Below are positions 18,996-28,465 of a stretch of DNA of 64,000 nucleotides, one piece after another. Below the pieces are notes generated by a model, which saw only the letters and a program-made list of their open reading frames with translations, had not been told where the DNA came from and ran no database searches. How positions within the stretch are numbered: position 1 is the stretch's first letter; each line of letters begins with the position of its first letter. The position numbers and the translations under genes were made by a program. This DNA comes from Cymbomonas tetramitiformis (taxonomy: Eukaryota; Chlorophyta; Pyramimonadophyceae; Pyramimonadales; Pyramimonadaceae). The stretch lies in assembly GCA_001247695.2 (NCBI GenBank), contig LGRX02034673.1, positions 1 through 64,000 on the forward strand. The letters are read 5' to 3'.

Positions 18996-20559
18996 TGTTT
19001 ACAATAACCGGCGCGTACAATGATTTTTAGCCTGTCAGCACGATATGCATTTTCCATGATTTCATCAGATGCGATGAACGCTTGATTTTAGCGCGTACGA
19101 TTCTCGATGTGTCTACATGCAGTGAGACATACATATGTGTACGCGCGTCAAAACCATCTGCATAATGATTGTATACTTGCAGGGATGCTATGGACACATG
19201 ATCGTTATGCTGTTGTGGATACATGATCGTTATACTGCTGTGGATACATACTCATCGTGACAGATCATGAATAATCATCAGCGTTCATGCTTATCAGAAG
19301 CATAGCAATGTGTGTGCGGAGATTTCAATGGTTACAGCATGCACACACACATATGCACACATACTCACTTGCAGTTCACCAACATGCAGTACATAAAGAG
19401 TGCATTCAGCATTTACCACATGTACATTATATGCTGAGTGACTGCAATACTGTGAATTGTGCATGATTTATCAATGCAGCTTGACCACGATAACAGCTGT
19501 AGCATATATATATCAGTATGATCACGTTAGCAACTGGTATACTCGCATCATGCTGTAATACATGAACATTGCATAAGCATATTGCAGTGCATGCTAAATT
19601 ATATTAGAACCCATGATAGTATAAGGTGCCTGAAAGTAGTCTTAACACCATAATTAGCTTGTCATGTCCTGGTGGAGCCGAGATGCTCTTCAGATCACAT
19701 GTACATTCTATGGTGGATTACTGGATGGAATGCTCACCTGAGCTTCATGTGAAATCTATCCAGCAACTCATTGTATAATGAGATCATTATAAAATTACAA
19801 TAATCCCTAAACTTGATATATCATGTTAAATGTATTCAGTGCATGGTATGCTGACTATCTTACATGATGAATTGTCTAGGATATTGTAATATCCAGAACA
19901 TATCCTACTGTAAAGTGTGTAAAAGTTAACACACACACACTGACAAAAGTGCTAATCAGTAAGCACTGCATGCATACACACACACTGCATTGTATGTATT
20001 AACATTCACCGATTCAAAGTGAATTGATTAATTTAAATATCTACTATGTGTATGATAATGTACATACCATTTTCCAAACACATGTGCGTGGAAAATGTCA
20101 GTGATTGCGATAGATAAGGGAACAGGATAAGACAAGATGCTGTAGGGCTGGATGGAGTTATCTCCAGACCCGAAGGCAAGATACTGCACCCATGAAACAG
20201 CTGGTAACTGTTGGGTGCAGTCCACTCGTCATTCCACATATCATCACTGGAGCAATACCAACAACTACGTTGCATATTGACAGTTGATTCAGATCTGATC
20301 AGTTCAAATGCATGCAACTCTCAGATCAGTATCTACATGACATCTGATATAGTTGTTAAGGACAAAACACACATACAAATGTGTTGTGTTAAATTGTTGT
20401 GATTGTATCAAGCAATGTCCAGATATGTTCTAAATAAGAAATATCATTTTGATAAATCTTAGAGCACAGACCTATGCTCAGAACAGATCATAGTTTGACA
20501 AATATCACTAAAGTGGATGTTCCTAACTGGATGTTCCCACTTAAGTTGATAACTTATAT
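18996..20559. other. Gene-free region with CA/TG-rich microsatellites
   Basis: No gene, RNA or element that I can support. Short ACAC runs occur at about 19,340-19,370, 19,930-19,945 and 19,975-19,985, and TGCAT words are frequent. Confidence 0.6.
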
Positions 20560-21193
20560 ATCTGACAAACATAACTAAACAAATTTCACATTAGTACGTG
20601 GCGAATCCATTCTCACTCATCGCGATAGATGTTCGTCAAAGCGCGCGTACCGGACCGAAAAAAAAAAGGAGTTTGGCAGGCGGGTGAGGATTTAAAGTGG
20701 ACTTATAAAGACCCTCCGATATCTCGTAAGCAGGGCCTCCTCCGCTGCATTAAAAAGAAGCCATTTCGAAATATTCGGAAGGGGCTCTCCATAGTATTCC
20801 TGTGAACTTCGGGGGAGTAAGCTCTCTGAAGGGAGGAAGAGGTGGATGCATTATAGCCGAGAATCGTTCGTTAAATCGTCGATCATCGAGTGTCGACGGC
20901 AAGCGCAAATATCTATCCGTAACGTAAAACTCGGAAGATACCTTGAAACGTCACTCTGAAATACGATACGCAATTCATGGGGGCTACATCCTAAGAACTG
21001 TAGGGCTAAAATGCCTAAGGTGAGGGACTAAAGTGGACTCAGTTCCCCCCAATAACCTAAAAACACCACGAGGGACGCCTCAAATCGGTGTAAGAAGACT
21101 GGTAGCAGCAAGAAGCGACAACAACAAAGACATCATAGACATATACAAAGGTATGCCCGTTGTGAGGTCACAACTCTTTTAAGAGGGGAGATC
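20560..21193 (+). mobile_element. Internal (pre-polypurine) segment of the LTR-like family, right copy
   Basis: Inverted counterpart of 10,487-11,225. It ends with a polypurine tract (TTTTAAGAGGGGAGA, about 21,177-21,191) next to the LTR-like start at 21194. A short A run at 20,660 interrupts the similarity. No ORF. Confidence 0.65.
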
Positions 21194-21836
21194 TGTCAGG
21201 GTCATGACCGATGACATATGTGTCATACATGTCATACGTGTCATACCTGTCAGACATGTCATACCATGTCATGTCATGTCATGTCGGTCATGTCATATAT
21301 TATTATGACAGTCGGTCGCGTCATATATTATTATGACAGTCGTCAGTACGGTCGACCATGACTGTACATGTCGAGTCGTGTCATATATTATTATGACAGT
21401 CGTCAGTACGGTCGACGATGACTGTACATGTCGCCAGATGATAATGGCACATCATCTGGCATCCCTGTCATCGAGAGTTCGTACGTCGAACTCGAAGATG
21501 GCAAAGCAAAGATACATCTTGAATACAAACAAGAACCATCTTGGCTTTTAAGCATGTGCGGAACACGCATGCACAGTATGAACGAACTAGTCGTTATTAC
21601 AATACTGGTCGTTCAACCTACGTCTCGGGTTCACAACCCAATGGCGATACCATCTAAGATGATGGGAGACGTATGGTACAAAAGTGAGGAAGCGTTGTGC
21701 TTCAGCAGATCTTCTTACAGAGACTGCACTCACAACCCGCTATTACGTACACTCGCATTGCTGTCCAACTTTGCAGTGTTTATTTGTATATTGATAATAT
21801 ATTCACGGCGCCTGTTTATCCCGCCGTATCAGCGCT
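21194..21836 (+). mobile_element. LTR-like repeat, copy 4 (internal deletion)
   Basis: Begins TGTCAGGGTCATGACC and ends CGTATCAGCGCT. Compared with copy 3 it lacks about 108 bp just before the end, from after CCGCCGTATC to the terminal AGCGCT. It is followed by the 380-bp segment shared with copy 3 (to about 22,215). Confidence 0.75.
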
Positions 21837-22377
21837 CGCAGTGATACTGAATATCTGCAAATTGAATAATATACGCTAGAATATCGACAGCACACGGATT
21901 GCGCGAGGAGATTTTTCATCGCGAACATATTCGCAGCTAACAGCATCCGCAGAGAAGTCGTCTTGATTTTATAAGCGACAAGGTGTGCGCACAGTGTACG
22001 GAACGCATGCAAATGATGTCAAAATTCGCAGGAATGTCACTGTATGCGAGATGCAGATGCGCGAACGAAAATGATCGTCAGCACATATGATTTACATCAA
22101 CTGCGACTGGACGCACAGAATTTCGTTTAACAGCGCGCTCGCATTCGTTCATGCGACGTATATCAGCGATCATCAGTATGCGACGTACATCAGCAATCGA
22201 TTTTCGCAAATGCTCGTATGATGATTTTAGCTCGTCAGCGCGATGTGCACTGATGTGATGCTCGTGTGCGCGATGTAGTGCACATAGTGTCTAAAAGAAG
22301 ACAATGTCGCCGTCATTTTGAGCTAAAAAAATCTAGCTTCCGGTACCGATAGCTCCCGTAATAATTGAAAACGTTAA

Positions 22378-22425
22378 GGTGGCTTAAGCCACCCTAAATC
22401 GCTGTTAGGGTGGCTTAAGCCACCC
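22378..22425. repeat. Twin palindromes at the composition boundary
   Basis: GGTGGCTTAAGCCACC occurs at 22378-22393 and again at 22409-22424, the second extended by one base on each side. Each is a perfect palindrome and the two can also pair with each other. The left side is repeat-rich eukaryotic DNA, the right side AT-rich viral gene space. This may be the end of the viral genome, an integration scar or a transcription stop structure. Confidence 0.75.
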
Positions 22426-22447
22426 GAAGGGTAATAGCCACAATTCT

Positions 22448-22543
22448 ATGTCCAAAATAATAAATTATCTTGTCATGTTTATCAGCGTTCTTGTGATGTC
22501 TTTCTTGGTTTACCTTGGAATATATTTTCTTACTACGTTCTAA
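22448..22543 (+). CDS. 31-residue single-pass membrane peptide
   Basis: ATG at 22448, TAA at 22541-22543. After four residues the peptide is hydrophobic almost to its end (INYLVMFISVLVMSFLVYLG), one clear membrane helix. Such mini membrane proteins are common in giant viruses. It is the first candidate gene on the viral side. Small size keeps confidence low. Confidence 0.35.
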   Translation: MSKIINYLVMFISVLVMSFLVYLGIYFLTTF

Positions 22544-22552
22544 CTTGTATTT

Positions 22553-22604
22553 TCGCCGAAAGACACAATTTTCAATTAGATCATCTATATTTTAGTTTCG
22601 GCGA
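22553..22604. terminator. Inverted repeat after the membrane peptide
   Basis: TCGCCGAAA (22553-22561) and TTTCGGCGA (22596-22604) are exact inverted repeats with a 34-bp loop, 10 bp after the stop codon of the preceding mini ORF. Mimiviruses end transcripts at hairpins, so a similar role is possible. Confidence 0.4.
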
Positions 22605-22801
22605 CGTTCATATTTATAAAAAACCATATAGATCAAGTTCACCAACAACTTTCAAGAACTCCTTGTGATAATAATACAATTCTATTATTAGATGATTTTA
22701 TCAAAAAATCGTCGTCGTCTCTTCGTGATATCGATTCACATCATTTCACTTTACAAAATTACGATTCTCATTCCAAAATTTCCGCACCTATGAGTATTTA
22801 A
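22580..22801 (+). pseudogene. 5'-truncated gene remnant at the viral edge
   Basis: An open frame of 73 codons without an ATG start, from just after TAG at 22577 to TAA at 22799-22801. A hydrophobic start (ILVSATFIFI) is followed by an ordinary hydrophilic sequence (RTPCDNNTILLLDDFIKK). It ends inside the next gene's promoter motif. It may be the tail of a viral gene, or chance. Confidence 0.3.
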
Positions 22802-22809
22802 CTTTAAGA
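22798..22809 (+). promoter_or_regulatory. TTAACTTTAAGA motif before 22830 gene
   Basis: Exact 12-mer, 20 bp before the ATG. Member of the shared upstream motif family described in the findings. Confidence 0.65.
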
Positions 22810-22829
22810 ATTTTATTTCATTCTACATT

Positions 22830-23359
22830 ATGCGCAAATCTCATTTTATATATTTCGTAGACGAACCAGAAATCAACTTAATCTTAAATCGTAAAATTGG
22901 TCATTTACCTAAAGCAGCTCTCTCTTTGGGTTTTGATTATTCAAACCAAAATACTACAAAAAAACAAGAAAAACAACAACAAGAACCCAAACCTACAAAA
23001 ATACAAGAAAAACAAGAAAAACAACAACAAGAACCCAAACCTACAAAAATACAAGAACCCAAACCTACAAAAATACAAGAACCCAAACCTACAAAAATAC
23101 AAGAAAAACAACAACAAGAACCCAAACCTACAAAAAGAAAAGAACCCAAACCTACAAAAGAAAAGAACCCAAACCTACAAAAATACAAGAACCCAAACCT
23201 ACAAAAAGAAAAGAACCCAAACCTACAAAAATACAAGAAAAACAACAACAAGAAGAAGAAGAAGACCCCAAACCTACAAAAAAAGACTTGCGACAAGACA
23301 CTTATTCAGACACTCGGGACAAGACGACTAAATATTTTAAAGATTTTATACCGCATTAG
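22830..23359 (+). pseudogene. Lys/Pro/Gln repeat protein, frameshifted
   Basis: The N-terminal 40 residues look like a normal protein start (MRKSHFIYFVDEPEINLILN). Then come about nine copies of an EPKPTK unit mixed with KIQEKQQQ. Near 23,155 one A is missing from an A run (ACAAAAG against ACAAAAAG in the other units), and the frame changes to NPNLQK-type junk ending at 23393. In the shifted frame the EPKPTK units resume, pass through an acidic EEEED and end KYFKDFIPH at TAG 23357-23359, 6 bp before the next ATG. So the intended product is about 176 residues. Function unknown; likely disordered. The indel may be a sequencing error. Confidence 0.6.
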
Positions 23360-23365
23360 TAAACA

Positions 23366-23632
23366 ATGTCTGTTTCTACAGGTGACGATATAGATACATT
23401 AGATTCCGAAAAAGTTAAGCTTTTTAAACATTCCACACTTTACATCAACATTCCAAATGATTCTTCAGCAGGGTTCCCAACAAAACACGTTTGTTCTGAT
23501 TCCGCCGCCGCCGCCGCCGAGTCTGTATCGAGTAATGAAATTAACTTTAAGAAAATGGACGAGTCTGTCATAACAACCGACGGATTGTTAACCTACAACG
23601 AAACATGCATATCGAAACTTCGTTCAAATTGA
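23366..23632 (+). CDS. Small hydrophilic protein, 88 codons
   Basis: Starts 6 bp after the restored end of the preceding gene. Acidic and Ser-rich with a run of five Ala. I do not recognise it. Near its end the sequence TTAACTTTAAGA occurs within the ORF (23541-23552), followed 2 bp later by an in-frame ATG, and the next ORF overlaps by 28 bp. The real gene structure here may therefore be different: either this ORF and the next are one frameshifted gene, or the promoter of the next gene lies inside this one. Confidence 0.4.
   Translation: MSVSTGDDIDTLDSEKVKLFKHSTLYINIPNDSSAGFPTKHVCSDSAAAAAESVSSNEINFKKMDESVITTDGLLTYNETCISKLRSN
23541..23552 (+). promoter_or_regulatory. TTAACTTTAAGA motif before 23605 gene
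   Basis: Exact match to the motif, 52 bp before the ATG at 23605 and inside the preceding ORF. Could instead be chance. Confidence 0.4.
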
Positions 23633-23895
23633 TGTATTCGGAATACTACGACCAGGATATCTTTATACCTATTGATAAACCATTTGACGAACATCCTTGC
23701 ATATTCGATCATTTGGCTATCAACGATCCAGATTATCATTGTACGAATTGTACATGTTATGGATTCCCGTGTGTTAATTGTAATGAATTTGTATATGACA
23801 AGAAAATTACACCGTCTGTCAAGTTTTTAAAAGGAAAAAAATGGGCTGATATTTCACAAGACGAAAATGACGAACAATGGGTATTTGAATGGTAA
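23605..23895 (+). CDS. Small Cys-rich, possibly zinc-binding protein
   Basis: A 96-codon ORF. The centre has CTNCTCYGFPCVNC, a tight cluster of five cysteines that could bind a metal, flanked by acidic sequence. No family recognised. It overlaps the preceding ORF by 28 bp in another frame. The stop codon lies in a hairpin shared with the convergent gene on the right. Confidence 0.5.
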   Translation: MHIETSFKLMYSEYYDQDIFIPIDKPFDEHPCIFDHLAINDPDYHCTNCTCYGFPCVNCNEFVYDKKITPSVKFLKGKKWADISQDENDEQWVFEW

Positions 23896-23910
23896 CCATG
23901 GGTTACCATT
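23888..23910. terminator. Bidirectional hairpin carrying both stop codons
   Basis: AATGGTAACC and GGTTACCATT are perfect 10-bp arms around a 3-bp loop. Each arm contains TGGTAA, which supplies the stop codon of the left gene on the plus strand (TAA 23893-23895) and of the right gene on the minus strand (TAA 23905-23903). Hairpin transcript ends are known in mimiviruses. Confidence 0.65.
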
Positions 23911-24280
23911 TTTTGCCAAAGTCATTATATCTTACTTCAATAATCTTTTTATTTTGTTTGTCATGTATAAAACAACATAATCCATATTTGTTTTCACCTC
24001 TACATGCAGAAATCTTATGACTACAATTTTCTCTAAACAAAAATATAGGTACGGATTTATACTTATATCTCATTTCATTTAAACCTTCAACAACATTCTT
24101 TTTGACAACGCGATGTTTGATTTTATTATAAAAGTCGGCCGTGTATTCTAAATAATAACGTGGATAATGTCGAGATATATAATTTATTAATTTCAAAAAT
24201 ATTTCATTTTTGGGTGGAGACGCGATAACTGCTTGAAAAATGGTTTCGTCATAACAAATTAATTTATATTTCAGGAAACT
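23903..24280 (-). pseudogene. Glycosyltransferase-like C-terminal remnant
   Basis: A frame open from about 24,280 (no ATG; a TTG at 24196 is the first near-cognate start) to TAA at 23905. The sequence LICYDETIFQAVIASPPKNE followed by a helix (LKLINYISRHYP) resembles the last third of GT32-type sugar transferases. The N-terminal part is missing: upstream the coding sequence runs into tandem repeats whose unit, on this strand, encodes the same FLKYKLIC words with stops. The gene appears to have been destroyed by repeat expansion. The family assignment is by pattern only. Confidence 0.45.
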
Positions 24281-24525
24281 TTTTTAATTCTAACAAATTA
24301 ATTTATATTTCAGGAAACTTTTTAATTCTAACAAATTAATTTATATTCCAAAAACTTTTTAATTCTAACGAATAAATTTATATTTCATAAAACTTTTTCA
24401 ATTTCAAAAATAAATTCATATTTTACAATTTGATTTATATTTCAAAATTGTTTTATTTTCAAAAACTTTTTATTTCCAAAAATTAATTTGTATTTCATAA
24501 AACTTTTTAATTCTAACAAATTAAT
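24255..24525. repeat. Degenerate tandem repeat, unit 37-40 bp
   Basis: About seven AT-rich units of the form TAACAAATTAATTTATATTT followed by CAGGAAACTTTTTAATTC. The first three are nearly identical; the rest drift. They lie between two minus-strand genes. There are no spacers, so this is not a CRISPR array. Confidence 0.75.
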
Positions 24526-25030
24526 TGTTTTTCCATTCAAACTTAAATATACATTTTTGATTCAAATCAAACAAGATATCACGTTTGGGAGTACTCAAAT
24601 ATTCATAGTCAACACCGTTTAGTTTAAAATTTACAATGTATGTATTTGAATTGCATGTATTTTGTTTAGTAAATTCACATTTGTTATTATTGATTTTTAC
24701 ATTACTAGTTGATGTAATATCTATGTAACTGTTATTTGTTTTGTGAAACACATTATTAACACTTATGGTGAAATTATACTTGTCAACCAATATAATATTG
24801 TAAGTTTTCAAATATGTGTTCATTTTATCTAAGTTTAAAATATTAGATAGATTGGTTTCATGTTTTGTTTTGATTTCACATACAAATTTATCGAAAAATA
24901 AAATATTGATTGTGTTCTTATGTAATTTATGAGTACAAACGATGTGTGAAACTAATGAGATCAGTTGATTTGTCATACCTTGTGATCTGTGTGCATCAAA
25001 CAATTTGCAATAATGGAATATTGTATACAT
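24521..25030 (-). CDS. Unknown protein, 169 codons
   Basis: ATG at 25030, stop at the edge of the tandem repeats. Rich in Asn, Lys, Ile and Thr with alternating hydrophobic residues, likely beta-rich. Starts MYTIFHYCKLFDAHRSQGMTN. No motif recognised. The C-terminus (KFEWKNN) ends within 10 bp of the repeat array, so the original end may be altered. Confidence 0.5.
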   Translation of the reverse strand: MYTIFHYCKLFDAHRSQGMTNQLISLVSHIVCTHKLHKNTINILFFDKFVCEIKTKHETNLSNILNLDKMNTYLKTYNIILVDKYNFTISVNNVFHKTNNSYIDITSTSNVKINNNKCEFTKQNTCNSNTYIVNFKLNGVDYEYLSTPKRDILFDLNQKCIFKFEWKNN

Positions 25031-25086
25031 TATATTTCAATATAGGTATATATAATAATAATAAATACTTTTAAAATATACGAATT

Positions 25087-25107
25087 CTTCTGATAATTAA
25101 TCAGAAG
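25087..25107. terminator. Intergenic hairpin
   Basis: CTTCTGA and TCAGAAG form a perfect 7-bp stem around TAATTAA, in the 220-bp intergenic region between two divergent genes (25031-25251). This AT-rich spacer holds no ORF. Confidence 0.4.
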
Positions 25108-25251
25108 TTATAATAAACCATAAGTAATAAAAACGTTTGATACCGTACAAACCCATAAGTTGTATCAATTTTCAAATATATTATTATATGAATAAAACAT
25201 TGAACATGTTTGCCCTTATTGTATATTTAAATATATAATATATATTATTAA

Positions 25252-26306
25252 ATGGATCAACGCATTGAATTAGTGCAGTTTTATGAGTTGTCTCCGCAGA
25301 TATTTGATTTTATTTCAAGATGCGAACTCCTATCCAATAAAAATGGACTTGTGTGGAATATATATTTTACTAACGGAATGAAACTTGAATTTTCAAAAGA
25401 TATTGAGTTAGATTTACAATACACTACAAATGATACATTGATATTCAATTCTAATATTCAAAACTATATCACGGTAATGAAAAAATATAGACACGTTGTA
25501 AATGTACAAAATACAGAACTTGAACTAAATTTGAAATCAAAAGAATTAAATGTTATAAATATAGTATATTATATAGGATGTATATTCAACCAGAATTGGA
25601 AAGATATGCATTACAAGTCATACAAAATATACCTTACACGAACTTATACATATATGCACTTGTAAAAAATAATGACGAAATACATTTATCAAACATTCTA
25701 GAATCTTTAAATTTAAGAAATGCTCAAATCAATTTTGTATATGAAAATAAACATGAATATTATGGAATCAATAAAATGTGGGAATTATCTAGAACAAGTC
25801 GTTCTCATGAAGATGTGTGTTTTTATTTTCACAGCAAATTTATTACGAAATGTTTTTCAAATAACACATCTAAATTAAAAACGGAGATATCGAAGCTTTA
25901 TACACCTTTTAGAAAACTATTCGATTTTGAATATATGAAAGAAATATATGAAGTATTTATAACAATTGATCGAATAAGCTTGTCTAAATGTGAACGAGGA
26001 CTTTGTTGGTATAATATATTTTGGGCACGAAATTCATATATCCATACGGTTGAAAAACCTATAATTACACTCAACAATCGACATTATTACGAACATTGGA
26101 ATAATCTAGTAAAAAAATACACGGAAAATAACAATACTAATGAAATGATATTGAATCATTCAAATTATGATTTGAAATTGCATAATTGCTATACGATAAA
26201 TAATGTAAATAGTAATTTGCCAAATGTGGGGACATGTTTTCATCCATTCCGTGGTGAATATTTGTGTCATAAAATCAATCTGATCAACCCAGATAGGTGT
26301 AAATAA
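25252..26306 (+). pseudogene. Glycosyltransferase-like protein, broken by a frameshift
   Basis: Two overlapping frames: 25252-25665 (137 codons) and 25578-26306 (242 codons). Joining them near 25,575 gives one protein of about 350 residues, in which ...INIVYYIG is followed by MYIQPELERYALQV and LYIYALVKNN. The second part has HEYYGINKMWELSRTSR and VCFYFHSKFIT, a pattern seen in a family of viral and bacterial sugar-transferase-like proteins where EYxGIxxMW precedes FHSKG. Either part alone would be incomplete. The gene starts a cluster of sugar-transferase-like ORFs. Assignment rests on motif style, not on a search. Confidence 0.5.
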
Positions 26307-26335
26307 TATATATATATATATATATTATAATATAT
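26307..26335. repeat. AT dinucleotide run between genes
   Basis: An (AT)n stretch of about 25 bp immediately after the TAA at 26304-26306 and ending at the next ATG. It can fold as a hairpin and may end the upstream transcript. Confidence 0.6.
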
Positions 26336-26337
26336 TC

Positions 26338-26964
26338 ATGGACAGTATACATGTTGCAATAGTGATGAATGCAAGTATAATTAAAGAAAATATAATAATG
26401 CTAGGAACAAGTCAAACAGTGCATAAAACGAATAGTATATTTGATCAAGTATGTATTCTTGTTAATTCTATACATAAACATATAAAATCTTTTTCATACG
26501 ACATTCACTTATTTACAACGGTTGAATATACAAATGATGTAAAATTTATATTTGAAAAAATATTGAATTGTTACACATATACAGTATCCCCAGATATAGA
26601 TGAAACACAGTATAAGTTTTTTGCGAGATCAAAAACATTTACTTCAAAACTAAAAGGGAGAAAAAATACACACAGAATAATTCTAGACACCGATATGTTT
26701 TTTTGTAAAGATTTAAAATTAGATTTTTCATATGATGTTTTATTAAGATATATGAGTGGATATTATGAATATATTGACAAATCTAATAACATAAACACAA
26801 CAAATGATTACACGGAATATCTTTTAAAAGAATTGTGCAAAACAATTGTTTTAAACCCATCGCATGATATAATAACTACAAATCCAAATATATCATCGTA
26901 TGTGGTATTCCCAAATTCTTATATTTATCTTCATTTTTATAAAACGAATTTATATTATCGATAA
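26338..26964 (+). CDS. Glycosyltransferase-like protein with DxD motif (3' end probably lost)
   Basis: ATG at 26338. The N-terminus (HVAIVMNASI) begins a nucleotide-sugar-binding-like fold. RIILDTDMFFCKDL near residues 118-131 has the hydrophobic-D-x-D motif that binds metal and nucleotide sugar in GT-A enzymes such as GT8. The last 30 codons overlap the tail of the convergent gene by 89 bp, which is unusual in this gene set and suggests that the genuine C-terminus has been replaced. Length 208 is short for the family. Confidence 0.55.
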   Translation: MDSIHVAIVMNASIIKENIIMLGTSQTVHKTNSIFDQVCILVNSIHKHIKSFSYDIHLFTTVEYTNDVKFIFEKILNCYTYTVSPDIDETQYKFFARSKTFTSKLKGRKNTHRIILDTDMFFCKDLKLDFSYDVLLRYMSGYYEYIDKSNNINTTNDYTEYLLKELCKTIVLNPSHDIITTNPNISSYVVFPNSYIYLHFYKTNLYYR

Positions 26965-27427
26965 CATTTTCTTTTATGTTATTTGGTAAAAAAATGTTAT
27001 CCATATGTTTTATATCAAGTTTCGATTGAACCACCCATGTGTAATCAAATTCATATATATTCAATTGTTCTCGACTTTTATCTAGCATGTTACATTTTTT
27101 ATAATATAAAACATCATCTATGAATTTTTCAAATATTTTTTTATCATTGTTCATTAACACGATTTCTTTATGTCTATCTACGTAATCTTCTTGTCCTATG
27201 GTATGTACGTCGATCGAATGTATCACTTTATACTCCATATCGTAGTTTTCTAAATAACCCTGTTCAGGATATATATATGTTTTGTTTTTATTCAAATTTC
27301 GCGTCGAATATAGATCTATAGTTTTATATACATAAAAATTACCTTTATTTTTCGTATGATATTCAGATATATATTCGAGTACTGCATTGAATACCGATTT
27401 TTGACCCATTTTAATAATTAATGCCAT
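26876..27427 (-). CDS. Sugar-transferase-like protein (3' end probably lost)
   Basis: ATG at 27427; 183 codons. FDYTWVVQSKLDI (about residues 130-142) resembles the (Y/F)DxxxxxRxDL signature of small glycosyltransferase-like proteins found in giant viruses, with Lys in place of the Arg/Pro positions. The last 30 codons overlap the convergent gene, so both genes seem to have been joined tail to tail by a deletion. No coding gap separates it from the next gene (15 bp). Confidence 0.45.
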   Translation of the reverse strand: MALIIKMGQKSVFNAVLEYISEYHTKNKGNFYVYKTIDLYSTRNLNKNKTYIYPEQGYLENYDMEYKVIHSIDVHTIGQEDYVDRHKEIVLMNNDKKIFEKFIDDVLYYKKCNMLDKSREQLNIYEFDYTWVVQSKLDIKHMDNIFLPNNIKENVIDNINSFYKNEDKYKNLGIPHTMIYLDL

Positions 27428-27441
27428 ATCTATACCTATTT

Positions 27442-28392
27442 TTATTCATAATTAATATATCTTTTAAGTATATTTAATACTCGCGTAAATACGGCATATT
27501 CTATATCGAGACTACTTTCAACTTCTGTGATTGTAGCTTGTGTTCCCGCAACTACCGTTTGTAATATCTTAGCGCTTTTCACATTAAACAAATGGTCATG
27601 AATCACACCATATATATCATACTCTTTACCAACTATATATTTTTCTGTTGAATTCGTATCTATATTTGCAAGGTACTTATTCAAGTGTGTTGTATTTAAC
27701 TCGATATTCCCTTCGGCGTCTGTTATACTATTATGTAAACGTTCACCTGCAGATTGAGTCGTTCCTATGTATGCAACACCCCGTATATATAACGTATCCA
27801 CATTGCTTGCATCGCTTATATCAATTCTATTTTCAGATTCCAGAGCTGTTAAATGCAATGTTACTGAAGTGTCTCTTGGTTTGACGTTTAAAGAATTAAC
27901 TACAAATTGATTTTTTTTCGTTGTGTCTATCGATCCTGATATACTTGGATCGAATGAAAATGAGCTATATACTATAGGTTCTAACGAATTGGTTTTTATA
28001 CCTAGTTGCACATCGTATACATTCGTCGTATCGATATTCACAAATATGGTCGTATCCATTTTTTGTAAAACATCATTTCCATATATATCAACCGCATATA
28101 AATATACCTCATATTTAAGCCCTTCTTCTATATTATTGCTAACCAATTGATCACCTTGTAAATGTCCAACATTTGTATACGATTCATTTATATTCCCAGT
28201 TACCAAGATTTCTACATTATTTTGTTGTATACTTGGAACCAATTCCACAGTTCTATCTAGATGAGTTTTTATTTGATCTTTACTCAATGATAAATTTTCA
28301 TCTTGGTCTAGTATGAATGCGTAAACAGTACCACCGGATTCATCTTGTACTCTCACATTTACTTGAACTTCATAATTTTTCAAAACTCCCAT
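27442..28392 (-). CDS. Beta-rich surface-protein-like protein, 316 codons
   Basis: Start taken at the ATG at 28392 (MGVLKNYEVQVNVRV); the frame is open further up but only with TTG. The protein is rich in Thr, Asn, Val and Asp with regular alternation, as in fibre or adhesin proteins. Its beginning (VRVQDESGGTVYAFILDQDE) matches the beginning of the divergent neighbour at 28466 (NIEDDYGGNVYAISLENPHD), so the two are head-to-head relatives. No signal peptide or membrane segment is obvious. Function unknown; virion surface or fibre protein is a guess from composition. Confidence 0.65.
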   Translation of the reverse strand: MGVLKNYEVQVNVRVQDESGGTVYAFILDQDENLSLSKDQIKTHLDRTVELVPSIQQNNVEILVTGNINESYTNVGHLQGDQLVSNNIEEGLKYEVYLYAVDIYGNDVLQKMDTTIFVNIDTTNVYDVQLGIKTNSLEPIVYSSFSFDPSISGSIDTTKKNQFVVNSLNVKPRDTSVTLHLTALESENRIDISDASNVDTLYIRGVAYIGTTQSAGERLHNSITDAEGNIELNTTHLNKYLANIDTNSTEKYIVGKEYDIYGVIHDHLFNVKSAKILQTVVAGTQATITEVESSLDIEYAVFTRVLNILKRYINYE

Positions 28393-28465
28393 TCTTTCGT
28401 TTTTGTATATAAAATAAACGAAAGGAAAAAAATCCAAAATTTTTTATATATTTGTTATTTCATAC

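Noticed and set aside
24255..24525. Possible CRISPR array
   Set aside because: Units are directly adjacent, degenerate and AT-rich without unique spacers, and no cas genes are present.
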